The position numbers and the translations under genes are program-made. Shown here piece by piece: positions 6,671 through 7,789 of a stretch of 7,789 nucleotides of DNA; position 1 is the first letter of the stretch, and every line of letters begins with the position of its first letter. The stretch covers positions 1 to 7,789 of the forward strand of contig URIR01000052.1 in the NCBI GenBank assembly GCA_900547955.1, read 5' to 3'. The notes under the pieces were generated by a model, which worked only from the letters and a program-made list of their open reading frames with translations, was not told the origin of the DNA and made no database searches. The DNA is from an uncultured Eubacteriales bacterium (lineage in GTDB: Bacteria > Bacillota > Clostridia > Christensenellales > QALW01).

Positions 6671-6764
6671 TTAGCCTATGTCCTTGCACATTTTGCGATG
6701 TTCTTCTAACGAGGCGGCAACTCATTTTCAGGCGTTGCTGTAATTATTATTCTATGTCTTTGCA
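6671..6764. repeat. Pair of 18-base direct repeats upstream of the flippase gene
   Basis: The 18 bases at 6671-6688 (TTAGCCTATGTCCTTGCA) and at 6747-6764 (TTATTCTATGTCTTTGCA) agree at 15 positions, starts 76 bases apart. Both lie in the gap before the flippase gene. The second copy runs into CATAG, forming an imperfect CTATG-N6-CATAG palindrome. They could be paired binding sites or a small duplication. Confidence 0.5.
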
Positions 6765-6769
6765 TAGCA

Positions 6770-6796
6770 AAAAACCGGCCGATTACGCCGGTTTTT
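6770..6796. terminator. Terminator of the 6830-7642 gene
   Basis: A 10-bp stem (AAAAACCGGC at 6770-6779 with its complement at 6787-6796) encloses a 7-base loop. The GC part is followed by a run of six T on the - strand and five T on the + strand, so it can work in both directions. Its position 33 bases after the stop of the - strand gene indicates that gene as the target. Confidence 0.87.
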
Positions 6797-6829
6797 ATCC
6801 CGACCATCAGCGTGCATACAGGCTGACGC

Positions 6830-7642
6830 TCAGGGGAAAATACTGTTTTTCTCCATAATTCCCAGGTTCTCAATGCGCAGCTTTACGGTTTTACCGGCCG
6901 AGGTATAGGACATTTCATAGGGCTTATCCGCCTCGCCGTCAATAAGCGCGGCTACGCTTTGGCCGTTCCAGCGGATATTGGCCGTACCCGCCTTATCGTA
7001 TTCTATGGACATCTCCTTGGCTGCGGGTTCCGGGCTTAATGTCCCGGTCTTTTCGTCGCCGCTGAAGGTAAAGCTGGAGAAGATGCAGGCGGCCGTCATG
7101 TTTTCAAAGAAGCGGACGGTGCTGTTGCCGCGGTAATCGCTGATAAAGACCACTACCTTTATATTGCCGGCGTCCATGCTCATTTCGTAATCGCTGCTTA
7201 AGGCGTAATAATCGTCGAATATTTCGTTTTCCGGCTTGCTGTAGCCGGTGTCAATGGTTATATGCAAAGCCAGCACCTGGTCGGAGCTAAGGTTGATGGG
7301 CTCGGGCGTGGGCTGGGGCGTTTGCTCGGGAGTAGCGGACTGAGTGGCCGCAGCGCTTTGAGTACTCGCGCCGTCGCTTGAAGCGGAGAGGGTAGCCGCC
7401 GCCGTAAGGGTGGCAAAAGTATTTTGCGTAGGAGCGGGCGAGGGCGAAGCGGTTATGTTGGGGAGGCCGGTAGCGCCCGAAGCGGAATTGTCGGGCGAGG
7501 CGTTAGAGGCTTCGGGGCCAGAACAGCTCCGGCTTATGAGTATTATGCATAATATTAACAGGATAAGTCCCAGCGCGCAGATAATAATCGTATATATGTT
7601 ATTGTTGGTTTTGCCGCGGCGCCGTCTTTTGCTTGCAGCCAT
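6830..7642 (-). CDS. Membrane-anchored protein of unknown function with Ser/Thr/Ala/Pro-rich linker
   Basis: I do not recognise this 270-residue protein as a named family. It has a short basic cytoplasmic end (KRRRRGK, 5-11), one membrane helix (about 17-37), a disordered Ser/Thr/Ala/Pro/Gln-rich linker (about 41-116, with PSPAPT and TPEQTPQPTPEP), and a C-terminal domain (about 117-270) of alternating beta-type segments. The basic-first arrangement predicts the C-terminal domain outside the cell, on a flexible stalk through the wall. C40 follows the helix, but RSC is not a good lipobox. The linker may be O-glycosylated (speculation). The ribosome site is weak: GGAA ends 8 bases before the ATG. 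The gene has its own terminator. The C-terminal part may be a ligand-binding or sensing domain, which the sequence does not show. Confidence 0.8.
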   Translation of the reverse strand: MAASKRRRRGKTNNNIYTIIICALGLILLILCIILISRSCSGPEASNASPDNSASGATGLPNITASPSPAPTQNTFATLTAAATLSASSDGASTQSAAATQSATPEQTPQPTPEPINLSSDQVLALHITIDTGYSKPENEIFDDYYALSSDYEMSMDAGNIKVVVFISDYRGNSTVRFFENMTAACIFSSFTFSGDEKTGTLSPEPAAKEMSIEYDKAGTANIRWNGQSVAALIDGEADKPYEMSYTSAGKTVKLRIENLGIMEKNSIFP

Positions 7643-7745
7643 TATGTTTATTCCAAAGGGCCGTAAAAGGCCGTTCCTTTCATATAAAAGTATGACGGGC
7701 GAATATTAACTGCCGCTACCCTCAGTTTAGAAGAAACTACACGCC

Positions 7746-7789
7746 TCAAAACGGGATAATTTCTTCATTTTCTGCGTTATCCTCAATCA
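7746..7789 (-). CDS. Possible C-terminal end of a further gene (partial)
   Basis: From the window edge, one - strand frame reads IEDNAENEEIIPF and then a TGA stop at 7746-7748. The acidic, Glu/Asn-rich composition looks like a plausible protein tail, and the next gene on this strand starts 103 bases further on. With only 13 codons visible this is weakly supported and no function can be given. Confidence 0.35.
   Translation of the reverse strand, partial: IEDNAENEEIIPF

Noticed and set aside
7640..7745. Promoter of the stalked-protein gene
   Set aside because: Several AT-rich hexamers exist (CATACT, TATATG on the - strand), but none has a fitting -35 at 16-18 bases, so no site is called. The gene may be read from a promoter further upstream.

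Overview
The window looks like chromosomal DNA from a Gram-positive bacterium of the Bacillota, probably a clostridium-like gut or environmental anaerobe. The reasons are strong purine-rich Shine-Dalgarno sites matching AGGAGGTGAT, a TTG start, a Firmicute-style BirA operator, an ECF-type BioY, a bacterial lipoprotein signal and moderate GC content. The species call is inference. No rRNA, tRNA, CRISPR array, transposase or phage gene was seen.

Layout. From 1 to 148 there is a long perfect hairpin (22-58), then a BirA operator (74-105) laid over the -35 box of a near-consensus promoter. From 149 to 1700 on the + strand lie birA (bifunctional biotin-protein ligase/repressor) and bioY (biotin-binding ECF transporter subunit), 13 bases apart. 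A two-way terminator at 1736-1768 separates them from the converging tkt gene (transketolase, 1799-3784, - strand), which has its own promoter near 3832-3860. Further right, all on the - strand, come a lipoprotein gene resembling DUF3108 (4008-4853) with its own terminator, a 341-base gap rich in GCGC motifs, a Wzx/PST-type polysaccharide flippase gene (5195-6613), and a gene for a one-pass membrane protein with a Ser/Thr/Ala/Pro-rich linker (6830-7642) with its own terminator. The last 44 bases may hold the C-terminal end of one more - strand gene.

How the genes work together. The best supported unit is the biotin circuit. BirA attaches biotin to carboxylases, senses supply as biotinyl-AMP, and probably represses its own gene and the gene for the biotin uptake subunit from one operator. 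No biotin synthesis gene and no ECF energising genes (EcfA/EcfT) are in view, which fits a scavenging lifestyle with shared ECF modules elsewhere, though the window is too small to prove it. Transketolase is central carbon metabolism. The three remaining genes all encode envelope proteins (lipoprotein, flippase, anchored protein), but terminators and wide gaps suggest separate transcription units, not one system.

No clearly new multi-gene system is visible. The most interesting points are the operator/promoter overlap, the odd hairpin at 22-58, the two poorly characterised surface proteins, and the repeat-like gaps at 4980-5190 and 6671-6764.
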